64,000 nucleotides of DNA from Curtobacterium ammoniigenes NBRC 101786 (lineage in GTDB: Bacteria; Actinomycetota; Actinomycetes; Actinomycetales; Microbacteriaceae). This document shows, one piece after another, positions 8,426-18,293 of the stretch. Within the stretch, counting starts at the first letter, position 1. Every line of letters starts with the position of its first letter. The DNA lies in contig NZ_BCSV01000005.1 of NCBI RefSeq assembly GCF_001571045.1, positions 186,001-250,000 of the forward strand. Reading direction: 5' to 3'. Position numbers and translations under genes: made by a program. Below the pieces are notes generated by a model. The model ran no database searches and was not told the origin of the DNA. It saw only the letters and a list, made by a program, of their open reading frames with translations.

Positions 8426-9901
8426 ATGTCCGGACCCGCCGCCCCGCGCGATCCGCTCGGCGTGCGCCGGCTGCGACGCTCCATCGCCTCGCGCCCGATG
8501 GCATGGGGTGTCACGGCGCTGATCGCCGCCCTCCTGATCGGGTCGGGCGGAGCCGTCGCGCTCGCGTTTGCGACGACCCCGAGCGGCGCCCCGCTGGCCG
8601 CGTCGTCGGCGTCGACCGCTGCATCGGGGACATCCGGCGCGTCCGCGGTCGCAAATGCGACACCGACACCCAGTCCGACAGCGACACCGACACCGACGCC
8701 CAGCCCGACCGTCGTGCGAACCTGCGTGATCGACGCAGCCGCGACAGCGCCCGGGCTCGGACGGTTCGAAGGCTTCGTCATGAATGCCGCGACGGGAACG
8801 GCCCTGTTCGACCGCTCCGGCGAGACCCCGGCAGCGACCGGCAGCGTGATGAAGACGCTCACCACGGCAACCGCGCTCGCCGTGCTCGGGCCGGACTACC
8901 GGATCCCGACGACGGTCACCGACGAGGGGGCCGGCACCATCGCGCTCGTCGGACACGGCGACCCGACCCTGTCCCAAGGAGGTCAGACGGTCTACACGGG
9001 TGCCCCGACGCTCGCGGCGCTCGCCGCGCAGGTGAAAGCGCATCTCGGCACGACGCCGATCACGACGATCGTGACGGACGACAGCTACTGGAACGACGCC
9101 GACGCGTGGGACCCCTCGTGGCCCGTGACGGAACGAACGATCGGGTACCAGCCAGAGGTCACCGCGCTCATGGTCGACGGCGATCGCGCAAATCCTGCCC
9201 TTGAGACCTCGCCGCGTTCGACCGACCCGGTCGGTCGAGCCGGGTCGCTGTTCCGGACCGCGCTCGAGCAAGCCGGCGTCGTCGGTGCTGCATCGGCGCA
9301 GATCGTGCATCGCGCGACGACGAGCACGACCGTGATCGGCGAGGTCGAGTCGCAGCCCGTGTCGACGCTCATCGCGCAGATGATCCCGGTCTCGGACAAC
9401 ACACTCGCCGAGATGCTCGAGCGGATCTCGTCCGTCCGGGCGGGCTACGGCGGTTCGGCCGCAAGCCTGACCGCGCTCGACGAGCACGAGCTCGCAACCG
9501 CCTACGGCATCGACGCAACCGGGATCACCATCAGAGACGGCTCTGGTGAGAGCCCCGACAACGCCGTGCCCCCGACGCTCATCGCGCACCTCATGGTTCA
9601 AGTGCAGGCCGGCGCGCACGGACTCGGCGTGCTCGCGCAGGCGCTGCCGGTCTCGGGCGAGACCGGCACCCTCGTCGGCCGGTTCACCGGCGCGAACGCG
9701 GTCGCACGGGGCCACGTGCACGCGAAGACCGGCTGGATCGACGGCGCCGAGACGCTCGGCGGCTACATCGACGCGGCGGACGGCACCCGCCTCACGTTCG
9801 CGTTCTACGCGCTCGGATCGACACTCGCGGCGGCGCTCCCCGCCCTCGACACGGTCACGACCGCGGTGTACCGATGCGGCAACAACCTGTCGAACGCCTG
9901 A
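8426..9901 (+). CDS. dacB: D-alanyl-D-alanine carboxypeptidase/endopeptidase, peptidase family S13
   Basis: 491 aa. A transmembrane signal anchor at about 27-50 is followed by a Ser/Thr/Pro linker (about 78-95, TP and SP repeats) and a penicillin-binding S13 domain. The active-site triads are visible: SVMK (S140, K143), SDN in IPVSDNTLAE and KTG in HAKTGWIDG. The enzyme trims or hydrolyses peptidoglycan cross-links outside the membrane. The Thr/Pro linker resembles that of the secreted protein at 426-1619 and could be an O-mannosylation target (inference). In many actinobacteria dacB lies near tilS, hpt and ftsH, but those genes are absent here. Confidence 0.92.
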   Translation: MSGPAAPRDPLGVRRLRRSIASRPMAWGVTALIAALLIGSGGAVALAFATTPSGAPLAASSASTAASGTSGASAVANATPTPSPTATPTPTPSPTVVRTCVIDAAATAPGLGRFEGFVMNAATGTALFDRSGETPAATGSVMKTLTTATALAVLGPDYRIPTTVTDEGAGTIALVGHGDPTLSQGGQTVYTGAPTLAALAAQVKAHLGTTPITTIVTDDSYWNDADAWDPSWPVTERTIGYQPEVTALMVDGDRANPALETSPRSTDPVGRAGSLFRTALEQAGVVGAASAQIVHRATTSTTVIGEVESQPVSTLIAQMIPVSDNTLAEMLERISSVRAGYGGSAASLTALDEHELATAYGIDATGITIRDGSGESPDNAVPPTLIAHLMVQVQAGAHGLGVLAQALPVSGETGTLVGRFTGANAVARGHVHAKTGWIDGAETLGGYIDAADGTRLTFAFYALGSTLAAALPALDTVTTAVYRCGNNLSNA

Positions 9902-9944
9902 CGGCTCCGCCGCGGTTCGCCGAGACGCCGTGCACAATGGGCGC

Positions 9945-10568
9945 ATGACTCGCGCGCTCATGATCGTCGACGTTCAGAACGACTTCACCGAGGGCGGCGC
10001 CCTCGGCGTCACCGGAGGCGCGCGGGTCGCGAGCCGGATCACCAACTTTCTCGAACGGCATGCCGACGAATACGACCTCATCGTCGCCTCCCGTGACTGG
10101 CATGATGCGGACAACGACAACGGCGGTCATTTCGCACTCGACGGACAGCCCGACTTCGTCACCACGTGGCCGGTCCACTGCGTCGCGGACACGCCTGGTG
10201 CCGGGTATCACCCCGATCTCGAGATCGACGACGTCGACATCCACATTCGGAAGGGGATGGGGGTGCCCGCCTACTCGGCGTTCGACGGCGTCGATGCGGC
10301 GAGTGGCGCCTCCCTGGCGGACATCTGCGCGAAGCGACGGGTGCACGCGATGGACATCGTCGGCATCGCGACCGACCACTGCGTCCGCGCGACCGCGCTC
10401 GACGCGGTCGCCGCGGGCCTCGATGTCTTCGTGTTCGAGGACCTCATCGCAGGCGTCGCGGCCGAGCCGAGCGCGGCCGCGCTCGACGAGATTCGCGCCG
10501 CCGGCGGTCACACCGGCGTCAGCGACGTCGACACCGGCATCGAGCAGCCCGGCGGCGCGCAGCTCTGA
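9945..10568 (+). CDS. pncA: Nicotinamidase / pyrazinamidase, isochorismatase-like fold
   Basis: 207 aa. The N-terminal MIVDVQNDFTEGGALGV contains the catalytic aspartate, SRDWH the metal-binding Asp and His, and VGIATDHCVRATALDA the nucleophilic cysteine with the conserved cis-peptide region. This is the full nicotinamidase set; the enzyme converts nicotinamide to nicotinate for NAD salvage. The start is the ATG 6 bases after a CACAAT -10 box; the longer open frame upstream lies inside dacB. It converges with the ABC exporter, with only 21 bp between stop codons. Confidence 0.92.
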   Translation: MTRALMIVDVQNDFTEGGALGVTGGARVASRITNFLERHADEYDLIVASRDWHDADNDNGGHFALDGQPDFVTTWPVHCVADTPGAGYHPDLEIDDVDIHIRKGMGVPAYSAFDGVDAASGASLADICAKRRVHAMDIVGIATDHCVRATALDAVAAGLDVFVFEDLIAGVAAEPSAAALDEIRAAGGHTGVSDVDTGIEQPGGAQL

Positions 10569-10589
10569 CGAGCGGAGCGAGCGGCCCGC

Positions 10590-12461
10590 TCACACCAGCA
10601 GCTGGTGCTTTGCGAGGTCGCGGTAGAGCGGCACGGTCTGCACCAGCTCGGAGTGCGTGCCCTGGCCGATGACGCGCCCGTGTTCGACGACGACGATGAT
10701 GTCGGAATCGACGACGGTACTGAGCCGATGGGCGATCACGATCAGCGTTCGATCCGCGGCGACCGCATCGATCGCCAGCCGCATGCGCTGCTCGTTCACG
10801 CCGTCCAACGATGAGGTCGACTCGTCCAGCAGCAGGATCGGGGGAGCTGCGAGCAGCGCACGAGCGATGGCGAGTCGCTGCCGCTCGCCGCCCGAGAGCA
10901 TCACCCCGTCTTCTCCGACCTGCGCGTCCAATCCGCGCGGGTCTCGGTCGAGGACATCGCCGAGATTGACGGCCTCGAGCACCCGGATGCACGCGTCCTC
11001 CGACGCATCGGGTGCACCGAGCAGCAGGTTGGCGCGGATCGTGCCCGCGAGCACCGGGGCATCCTGCTCCACGTACCCGATTTGCGACCGCAGGTCCGCG
11101 CGATCGATGCCGCGGATGTCGATGCCGCCGAGGCGGATGACCCCGTCCGTCGGGTCGTAGAAGCGTTCGATGAGGGCGAGGGTCGTGGACTTGCCGGCAC
11201 CGGAGGGCCCGACGAGTGCGACGCGTGCTCCGCGCGGAACGCTGAACGAGACGTCGTCGAGGACCGGGTGCGAAGCGCGGTGCTCGGCAGCATCACCGTC
11301 GGTGGCTCGTCCGGACGGGCGCACGGGATCGAGCGCGTCCGGTGCGGTCGGTGTGCCGTCAGCGGATGCGTCGGCGTTTTCGGACACCGGGTACGCGAAC
11401 GACACGTGTTCGAACGTGATCGCATCGGTCGTCGTGATCGCCGGCGCTGGAGTCACGGCGCGATCGTCGTGGGACTCGTCCGGCAGATGCAGGATCTCCT
11501 CGATGCGCCCCAACGCGCCCAGCGCCTGGTTGACGGCGATCGCCGCGCCCATGGCCTGACCGAGCGGGGCGACCATCATGAAGAGCAGGAGGATGAACGT
11601 CACGAGGGTGGCGATCGACACAACGCCGGCCGCGACCTGCGCCCCGCCGACGCCGATCACCACGATGAACGACACCTGCAGTGCGATGAAGGACACCGGG
11701 ACCACGAACGCGGACATCCGGGCGATGTCGAGCCCACGGCGGTAGGCAGCTTGGGCGTGCCCGTCGATTTCGACGATCTCGCGCTCCGTCGCGCCAGCCG
11801 CGCGGATCGTCCGGACGCCGTCGATCCCGCGCTCGACGGCCGCCGTCAGATCACCGACCTTCTCCTGAGCGGCCTTCGACGCGATGCGAATCCGTCGCGA
11901 CAGCGCGCCGACGAACACGATGGAGAGGGCGATGATCACCACGGTGATCCCGAGGAGGAGCGGGTCGATGATCGCCATGCCGATGATCGCGCCGATGAAC
12001 GTGAGTGCGCCGCCGATCGCCTCGATGAGGCCCTGCGTCAGCACAGCGCGGAGCAGCGTCGTGTCGCTGCCGACGCGGCTGACGAGGTCGCCGGTTCGTC
12101 GCGCGTCGAACTCCGAGATCGGGAGATGAAGGATCTTGGCGACAAGCCGTCTGCGGCTCGAGAGGACCACGCCCTCACCAGCGCGCTGCAGCATGAAGTG
12201 CTGATACCCGTTCAGGACGCCGGAGAGGACGACAAGGCCCGCCAGACTCCAGACGAGGAGCGTGAGGGTCCGACCGTGCTGCACCGCCACGATCACCTGG
12301 TTGACGAGCAGGGGCTGCGCGAGCGACGCGAGCGCACCGAGCACGCTGAGCACGATGATGAATGCCATCGTGCCGCGGTGCTCGAAGAGGTAGGGCAGAA
12401 GCGTTCCGAAGGTTGCCCGCGGACCGGTCTGCTTGCGGCCTCTGCTGAAGAACGTGCTCAT
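10590..12461 (-). CDS. ABC exporter, fused membrane and ATPase domains
   Basis: 623 aa. Six membrane-spanning segments (about residues 20-310) precede a nucleotide-binding domain with Walker A GPSGAGKST, signature LSGGERQR, Walker B ILLLDESTSSLD and the H-loop IAHRLST. This is the MsbA/lipid-multidrug type that works as a homo- or heterodimer. A poorly conserved insert rich in Ala, Asp and Pro (about 365-405) separates strands at the start of the ATPase domain. The start ATG follows GGAAGG; the longer open frame upstream would overlap ribA. It lies 61 bp after ribA on the same strand; the substrate is unknown. Confidence 0.92.
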   Translation of the reverse strand: MSTFFSRGRKQTGPRATFGTLLPYLFEHRGTMAFIIVLSVLGALASLAQPLLVNQVIVAVQHGRTLTLLVWSLAGLVVLSGVLNGYQHFMLQRAGEGVVLSSRRRLVAKILHLPISEFDARRTGDLVSRVGSDTTLLRAVLTQGLIEAIGGALTFIGAIIGMAIIDPLLLGITVVIIALSIVFVGALSRRIRIASKAAQEKVGDLTAAVERGIDGVRTIRAAGATEREIVEIDGHAQAAYRRGLDIARMSAFVVPVSFIALQVSFIVVIGVGGAQVAAGVVSIATLVTFILLLFMMVAPLGQAMGAAIAVNQALGALGRIEEILHLPDESHDDRAVTPAPAITTTDAITFEHVSFAYPVSENADASADGTPTAPDALDPVRPSGRATDGDAAEHRASHPVLDDVSFSVPRGARVALVGPSGAGKSTTLALIERFYDPTDGVIRLGGIDIRGIDRADLRSQIGYVEQDAPVLAGTIRANLLLGAPDASEDACIRVLEAVNLGDVLDRDPRGLDAQVGEDGVMLSGGERQRLAIARALLAAPPILLLDESTSSLDGVNEQRMRLAIDAVAADRTLIVIAHRLSTVVDSDIIVVVEHGRVIGQGTHSELVQTVPLYRDLAKHQLLV

Positions 12462-12522
12462 GATGCCTTCCGGGTTGTGCCGTTCTGTGCTGGGCCGCCG
12501 GACGGCGAGGCGGGGGTCGGTG

Positions 12523-13179
12523 TCAGCGGCGTGTTTCTGCGCCGAGCCGCTCCGGCAGGACGTGACCCATGCGTTCTCGCTTCGTGTCGAGGTAGCCGCT
12601 GTTCTGGGCGGACACGCCGACGACCAGCGGGACGAGCTCGGTAACGATGATGCCGTGTTCTTCGAGCTGGCGCTGCTTCTCCGGGTTGTTGGACAACAAC
12701 CGGACGCTCCTAAGGCCGAGATCGCCGAGGATTCCCGCAGCGCCGCCGTATTCACGTGAGTCGGCCGGAAGACCGAGCGCCAGGTTCGCGTCGAGGGTGT
12801 CCAAGCCGTCCTCCTGCAGGCGGTACGCCTTGAGCTTGTTGATCAGACCGATGCCGCGACCCTCCTGCCCGCGCAGATAGACCACGACCCCGCCGTCTAC
12901 CGCGATCGCATCGAGCGCGGCATCCAGCTGCGGACCGCATTCGCACTTCAACGATCCGAACGCTTCGCCCGTCAGGCACTCGGAATGCACGCGCACGAGG
13001 GCGCCGTCCGTCGGGGCCGCACCATCCGGCATCGGCGCGATGATCGCCACGTGCTCGGCGCCGGTCACCAGATCGCGGTACGCCCGCATCTCGAACGTGC
13101 CATGCACCGTCGGCACGCGCGTGGACACCTCGAATTGGACCGGGCTGCCCGGTGTCGGCGAAGTCAAAGCATCGGTCAT
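12523..13179 (-). CDS. ribA: GTP cyclohydrolase II (monofunctional)
   Basis: 218 aa. The zinc cysteines are C68, C79 and C81 in the motif SECLTGEAFGSLKCECG, and the GTP-binding segment YLRGQEGRGIGLINK is intact. The enzyme opens GTP to start riboflavin synthesis. Most actinobacterial proteins of this type are fused to dihydroxybutanone-phosphate synthase (RibBA); here only the cyclohydrolase half is encoded, so DHBP must come from a gene elsewhere. The start overlaps the ribD stop as ATGA, giving tight coupling. Confidence 0.93.
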   Translation of the reverse strand: MTDALTSPTPGSPVQFEVSTRVPTVHGTFEMRAYRDLVTGAEHVAIIAPMPDGAAPTDGALVRVHSECLTGEAFGSLKCECGPQLDAALDAIAVDGGVVVYLRGQEGRGIGLINKLKAYRLQEDGLDTLDANLALGLPADSREYGGAAGILGDLGLRSVRLLSNNPEKQRQLEEHGIIVTELVPLVVGVSAQNSGYLDTKRERMGHVLPERLGAETRR

Positions 13180-14222
13180 GTCGTGCTCCGGTCGATGCGG
13201 GCGCGGATAAGGAGATCTGGGCCCAGGGTGGTGGTCGATACGACGATCAAGCGTGTTCGGTCGGCGATTGTTCCGACGCCGATGTCTGCGACGGCGGAGT
13301 ACGGGCCGCCGAGAAGGATCGGTGCGACGTAGATGAGGAGCTCGTCGGCCACGCCCGCGCGGATCAGCGCCGACGTGAGGGTCGGCCCCGCCTCGGCGAG
13401 CACCGTGTGGATGCCGCGGCGATGCAGCACGTCGAGCGCGGCGGGGAGATCGTGGCCCGAGCATTGCAGGAACCCCCGCGGGTGGCGCATGACCTGCGCC
13501 TCGGCCGGCACCAATCGCTCGCCGAACACGACGGGGAGCGGCTGCTCCGACAGCAGTTCCCCGGCATCGCCGCGCGCGGTGAGGCTCGGGTCGTCGGCGA
13601 GCACCGTGCCGCTTCCGACCAGGATCGCGTCGTGCGCGGCGCGTTGCTCGTGCACGTGCTGACGGGCCGCCGCCCCGGTGATCCAGCGACTTGTCCCGTC
13701 ACTCGCGGCGACGCGTCCGTCGAGGCTGGCGGCCCACTTCACCGTGATCCAGGGACGCCCCAGCCGGACGGAACGAAGCCATCGTTCGAGGAACGACTCG
13801 GCCTCCGACGCCATGACGCCCGAGACGACGTCGATTCCTGCCGCGCGCATCCGCTCGGCACCACCGTGCACGGTCGGGGACGGGTCATCGATTGCATACA
13901 CGACCCGCGCGACGCCCGCATCGATCAGCGCGACCGCACACGGCCCGGTCCGACCGTGGTGGTTGCAGGGTTCGAGGGTGACGACCGCCGTGCTGCCGGC
14001 AGCCGCACCCGGCGCGAGATGTGACAGCGCGTCCACCTCGGCGTGCGGGGTGCCGGCTCCACGGTGATAGCCCTCGGCGAGCACACTGCCGTCCGGCGCG
14101 AGGATCACCGCCCCGACGCGAGCATGATCGCCCGTGACCGGCCCGTACCCGGCCAGTTCGAGAGCCCGGCGCATCGCGCGTTCTTCGGCGGCCAAAACTG
14201 CCTGTCGCCCTGACTCCGTCAC
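13176..14222 (-). CDS. ribD: Bifunctional diaminohydroxyphosphoribosylaminopyrimidine deaminase/reductase
   Basis: 348 aa. The N-terminal deaminase domain has the zinc site H60-A-E62 (in GTPHAEVDA) and PCNHHGRTGPC (C86, C95). The C-terminal reductase domain begins near 155 with ITVKWAASLDGRVA and continues through GSGTVLADDPSLT. These are riboflavin steps two and three. The GTG start lies only 6 bases downstream of a TAGGCT box, so the message is probably leaderless and an FMN riboswitch cannot fit. ribE and ribH are not adjacent, so the pathway is split. Confidence 0.93.
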   Translation of the reverse strand: MTESGRQAVLAAEERAMRRALELAGYGPVTGDHARVGAVILAPDGSVLAEGYHRGAGTPHAEVDALSHLAPGAAAGSTAVVTLEPCNHHGRTGPCAVALIDAGVARVVYAIDDPSPTVHGGAERMRAAGIDVVSGVMASEAESFLERWLRSVRLGRPWITVKWAASLDGRVAASDGTSRWITGAAARQHVHEQRAAHDAILVGSGTVLADDPSLTARGDAGELLSEQPLPVVFGERLVPAEAQVMRHPRGFLQCSGHDLPAALDVLHRRGIHTVLAEAGPTLTSALIRAGVADELLIYVAPILLGGPYSAVADIGVGTIADRTRLIVVSTTTLGPDLLIRARIDRSTT

Positions 14223-14228
14223 GGATCG

Positions 14229-14234
14229 AGCCTA
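14229..14234 (-). promoter_or_regulatory. -10 element of probable leaderless ribD
   Basis: On the minus strand TAGGCT is followed by 6 bases and the GTG of ribD; no ribosome-binding site fits. Confidence 0.55.
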
Positions 14235-14293
14235 TCCACAGCGACTGACGTGCTACCGAACGGGATGCCTGCGTTCACGAACAGCGAAATGTC

Positions 14294-15921
<1,628 letters not shown>

Positions 15922-16764
15922 TCAGACGTCGTAGTCGACGACGACGGGGCTGTGGTCCGACCATCGCTCGTCGTATGCGTCCGCGCGGTCGACCGCACAG
16001 GCCGTGACCTTCTGCGCAAGATCCGGGGTGGCCATCTGGTAGTCGATGCGCCATCCGCTGTCGTTGTCGAACGCCTTGCCGCGCCAGGACCACCACGTGT
16101 ATGGACCGTCGACATCGCCGGCCTGCGCGCGCCCGACGTCCACCCATCCGAGTCCGGTGGCGTGGGTTCCGTCGGCGCAGGTGATCTGCTCGTCGCGTGC
16201 CCCGAAGAACCGATCGAAGTACGCCCGTTCGCGCGGGAGGAATCCGGCGCGCTTGACGTTGCCCTTCCAGTTCTTGATGTCGCGCTCGTCATGGCCGACA
16301 TTGAGGTCGCCGACGATGACGGCGAGCGGATTGTGTCGTTCGAGTGCGGGAAGTCGCTCCGTCATCGCGTCGAGGAACTTCCATTTCTCGTCCTGCTTGG
16401 CAGTCTCGGCCTCACCCGAATGCACATAGGTGGAGACGACCGTGACGACGGTGCCGTCGACGTCGTAATCTGCCTCGAGCCAGCGACCGGCGGAGTCGAA
16501 GTCGTCCGGGCCGAGCTCCACTCGATGGATCTCGGCGCGATGCCGCGAGGCGAGCGCGACGCCGGCGCGGCCCTTTGCGGTCGCGGGATCGTGCAGGACG
16601 TTCCATTCATCGCCGAGCAGCGACTGCAGATCGTCGGTGCTGGCGCGAACCTCTTGCAGGGCGAGGATGTCGATGTCGCGTCCGGAAAGCCAGTCGCCCA
16701 TGCCCTTGCGGAACGCGGCACGAATGCCGTTCACGTTCACGGTAGCCAGGCGCAGGCGGGTCAT
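15922..16764 (-). CDS. xthA: Exodeoxyribonuclease III, AP endonuclease
   Basis: 280 aa. Exonuclease-endonuclease-phosphatase fold with NVNGIRAA at the start, the metal ligand in LQEVRA, GDLNVGH with the catalytic Asp/Asn pair, a DYQMATP element and the terminal SDHSPVVVDYDV with the Asp-His pair. It repairs abasic sites and removes 3' blocks. The ATG lies 6 bases after a TAGGGT box on the minus strand, so the transcript is probably leaderless. Confidence 0.95.
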   Translation of the reverse strand: MTRLRLATVNVNGIRAAFRKGMGDWLSGRDIDILALQEVRASTDDLQSLLGDEWNVLHDPATAKGRAGVALASRHRAEIHRVELGPDDFDSAGRWLEADYDVDGTVVTVVSTYVHSGEAETAKQDEKWKFLDAMTERLPALERHNPLAVIVGDLNVGHDERDIKNWKGNVKRAGFLPRERAYFDRFFGARDEQITCADGTHATGLGWVDVGRAQAGDVDGPYTWWSWRGKAFDNDSGWRIDYQMATPDLAQKVTACAVDRADAYDERWSDHSPVVVDYDV

Positions 16765-16770
16765 GAGCCA

Positions 16771-16776
16771 ACCCTA
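16771..16776 (-). promoter_or_regulatory. -10 element of probable leaderless xthA
   Basis: TAGGGT on the minus strand, followed by 6 bases and the ATG of xthA. Confidence 0.5.
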
Positions 16777-16853
16777 TCGGCGCCCGGTGTCACCCCCGGT
16801 GTCGGTTCGGGTCGGAGCCCACGCGCCACGGCCCGGCAGCGCGGGCGGATGAA

Positions 16854-17126
16854 TCAGGCCGCGTCGTGGTCGGTCTGGAGGAACGTGACCAGGTCGTCCG
16901 CCACCGCGTCGGCGTTGTCGCCGCCGACGGTCAGCGTGACCTCATCGCCGTTTTCGACGCCGAGACCGAGCAGACCGAGGATGCTGCCCGCGTTCGCCGA
17001 CTTGTCGCCCTTGGCGATCGTCACCTGGTGTCCGGACGTCGTGACCGCCTGCACGAAGAGCGAGGCGGGTCGGGCGTGCAAGCCGGATGCGCTCGCGACG
17101 GTGACGGTACGGGTTGCTTCAGACAT
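16854..17126 (-). CDS. ptsH: Phosphocarrier protein HPr
   Basis: 90 aa. The active-site motif GLHARPASLF places the phospho-accepting histidine at residue 17. The later segment KSANAGSILGLLGLGVENGD is the conserved regulatory region, where Ser-46 of classical HPr lies; the serine in ANAGSI is at the matching place. HPr relays phosphate from enzyme I to sugar permeases. It sits 127 bp downstream of the DeoR regulator on the same strand, within a mannitol-PTS block, and is separate from ptsI, which is on the opposite strand. Confidence 0.96.
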   Translation of the reverse strand: MSEATRTVTVASASGLHARPASLFVQAVTTSGHQVTIAKGDKSANAGSILGLLGLGVENGDEVTLTVGGDNADAVADDLVTFLQTDHDAA

Positions 17127-17253
17127 CGGTTCTCCTGTCGTGGTCGGACGAGCGTCCTGCGCTGGGCCCTCATGGTAGCGAGGGACGGGGTATCGGGTGC
17201 CCGGTGCCGAGCGCCTCCGAGTGAGGCGATCGGCGTGCGTGCGTGCGGGGTGG

Positions 17254-18024
17254 TCAGGAGCGGCCCGGCCAGTACACCTCGGTGCCGGCGGCCTCTACCT
17301 CGCGGACGAGATCGAGGTTGACGGCTGGATCCGTGATGATCGTGTCGATCGCCGCGAGCGGCGCGACGCGTCCGAACTCTTCGCGGCCGAACTTCGTGTG
17401 GTCAGCCAGCAGGATGCTGCGGCGTGCGGCTTTGATGAGCGCCGATTTGACTGCCGCTTCCGCGATGTTGTGCGTGGTGAGCCCGCGTTCGGGCGTGATG
17501 CCGTTGATCGACAGGAACGCGACGTCCACGCTCACCATCCCGACGAGCTGATGGGTCCACGTGCCGACTCCCGCAAGCGAGTCGCTCCGCACATTTCCGC
17601 CGAGCAGATGGAGGTCGATCCCCGGCCGATTCGCAACCGCCATGGCGACCGGGAGGCTGTGGGTCACGACCGTGAGACCGCGGTCGGCCGGCAGCATCTC
17701 GGCGAGGCAGATGGTCGAGGTTCCGGCGTCGATGATGATCGACCCGTTCTCGGGCAGCTCGTCGAGCGCGGCCTGCGCGATGACCATCTTCTCTGCCTGG
17801 TTGATCGCGCCGCGGTCGCCCACCCCGGGATGCAGCGTGATCCGTTCGACGGCGATGGCGCCGCCGTGTGCACGACGGATCAGTCCTCGGCGTTCGAGGC
17901 TTGTCAGGTCGCGCCGGATCGTCTCGGGGGTCACCTCGAGCAGCTCGGCCAGGTCCTTCACGTCGACTCTGCCGTGACTGCGTGCCTGTTCCACGATGCG
18001 CTGGTGGCGTTCAGGTGCGTACAT
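17254..18024 (-). CDS. DeoR-family transcriptional regulator, probable regulator of the mannitol/PTS block
   Basis: 256 aa. The N-terminal DeoR helix-turn-helix (about 6-57) contains VDVKDLAELLEVTPETIRRD; the C-terminal sugar-phosphate sensor domain includes IIIDAGTSTICLAEMLP and LLADHTKFGREEFG. Such proteins usually repress carbohydrate genes until a phosphorylated sugar binds. It is divergent from ptsI-mtlA-mtlF-mtlD with a 269-bp spacer that holds inverted TTCGGAC/GTCCGAA elements, so it probably controls that operon and itself (inference). The ligand could be mannitol-1-phosphate or another sugar phosphate. Confidence 0.88.
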   Translation of the reverse strand: MYAPERHQRIVEQARSHGRVDVKDLAELLEVTPETIRRDLTSLERRGLIRRAHGGAIAVERITLHPGVGDRGAINQAEKMVIAQAALDELPENGSIIIDAGTSTICLAEMLPADRGLTVVTHSLPVAMAVANRPGIDLHLLGGNVRSDSLAGVGTWTHQLVGMVSVDVAFLSINGITPERGLTTHNIAEAAVKSALIKAARRSILLADHTKFGREEFGRVAPLAAIDTIITDPAVNLDLVREVEAAGTEVYWPGRS

Positions 18025-18121
18025 GCCGGCCCTTGTCTGTGGTGCTCGTATCGGGACTTCTCAGGATCCCGCGTCGGCGCGTGATGCTGTCCGACCGTCA
18101 TTCTGCCCGTTCGGAGCGGAA

Positions 18122-18151
18122 TTCGGACAAGCTCGGGCACGCATGTCCGAA
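18122..18151. promoter_or_regulatory. Candidate operator: inverted TTCGGAC / GTCCGAA
   Basis: TTCGGAC (18122-18128) and GTCCGAA (18145-18151) form a perfect 7-bp inverted repeat with a 16-bp spacer, in the spacer between the DeoR regulator and ptsI. A further GTTCGGA lies just upstream near 18110. The position is right for DeoR control; the match to any known box is untested. Confidence 0.4.
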
Positions 18152-18210
18152 CGGATCGCAGATCGGCGCGAAACGGGTGTCTGTTTCTGCATTTTTATCG
18201 CCGGATGTGT

Positions 18211-18239
18211 TTGTTTGTCAACGCGGATCGATGTATGGT
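18211..18239 (+). promoter_or_regulatory. Candidate ptsI-mtlAFD promoter
   Basis: TTGTTT (18211-18216), a 17-bp spacer and TATGGT (18234-18239) lie in a locally AT-rich stretch 55 bp before the ptsI start codon. Confidence 0.45.
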
Positions 18240-18293
18240 GCAACGCAGCGAACGCTCAGCCCCGATGCCCTCGATGAGATGAAGGAGTCTCGA

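Noticed and set aside
7124..9961. Minus-strand open frame continuing for nearly 950 codons beyond the alpha-glucosidase start
   Set aside because: It is antisense to the oxidoreductase and carboxypeptidase genes, has Arg/Gly/Asp-rich composition and no domain. The real start has GGAGG upstream. GC-rich codon bias removes stop codons in this antisense frame.
14223..14293. FMN riboswitch upstream of ribD
   Set aside because: The -10 box lies 6 bases before the GTG, so there is no leader to hold one. No conserved riboswitch elements were seen.
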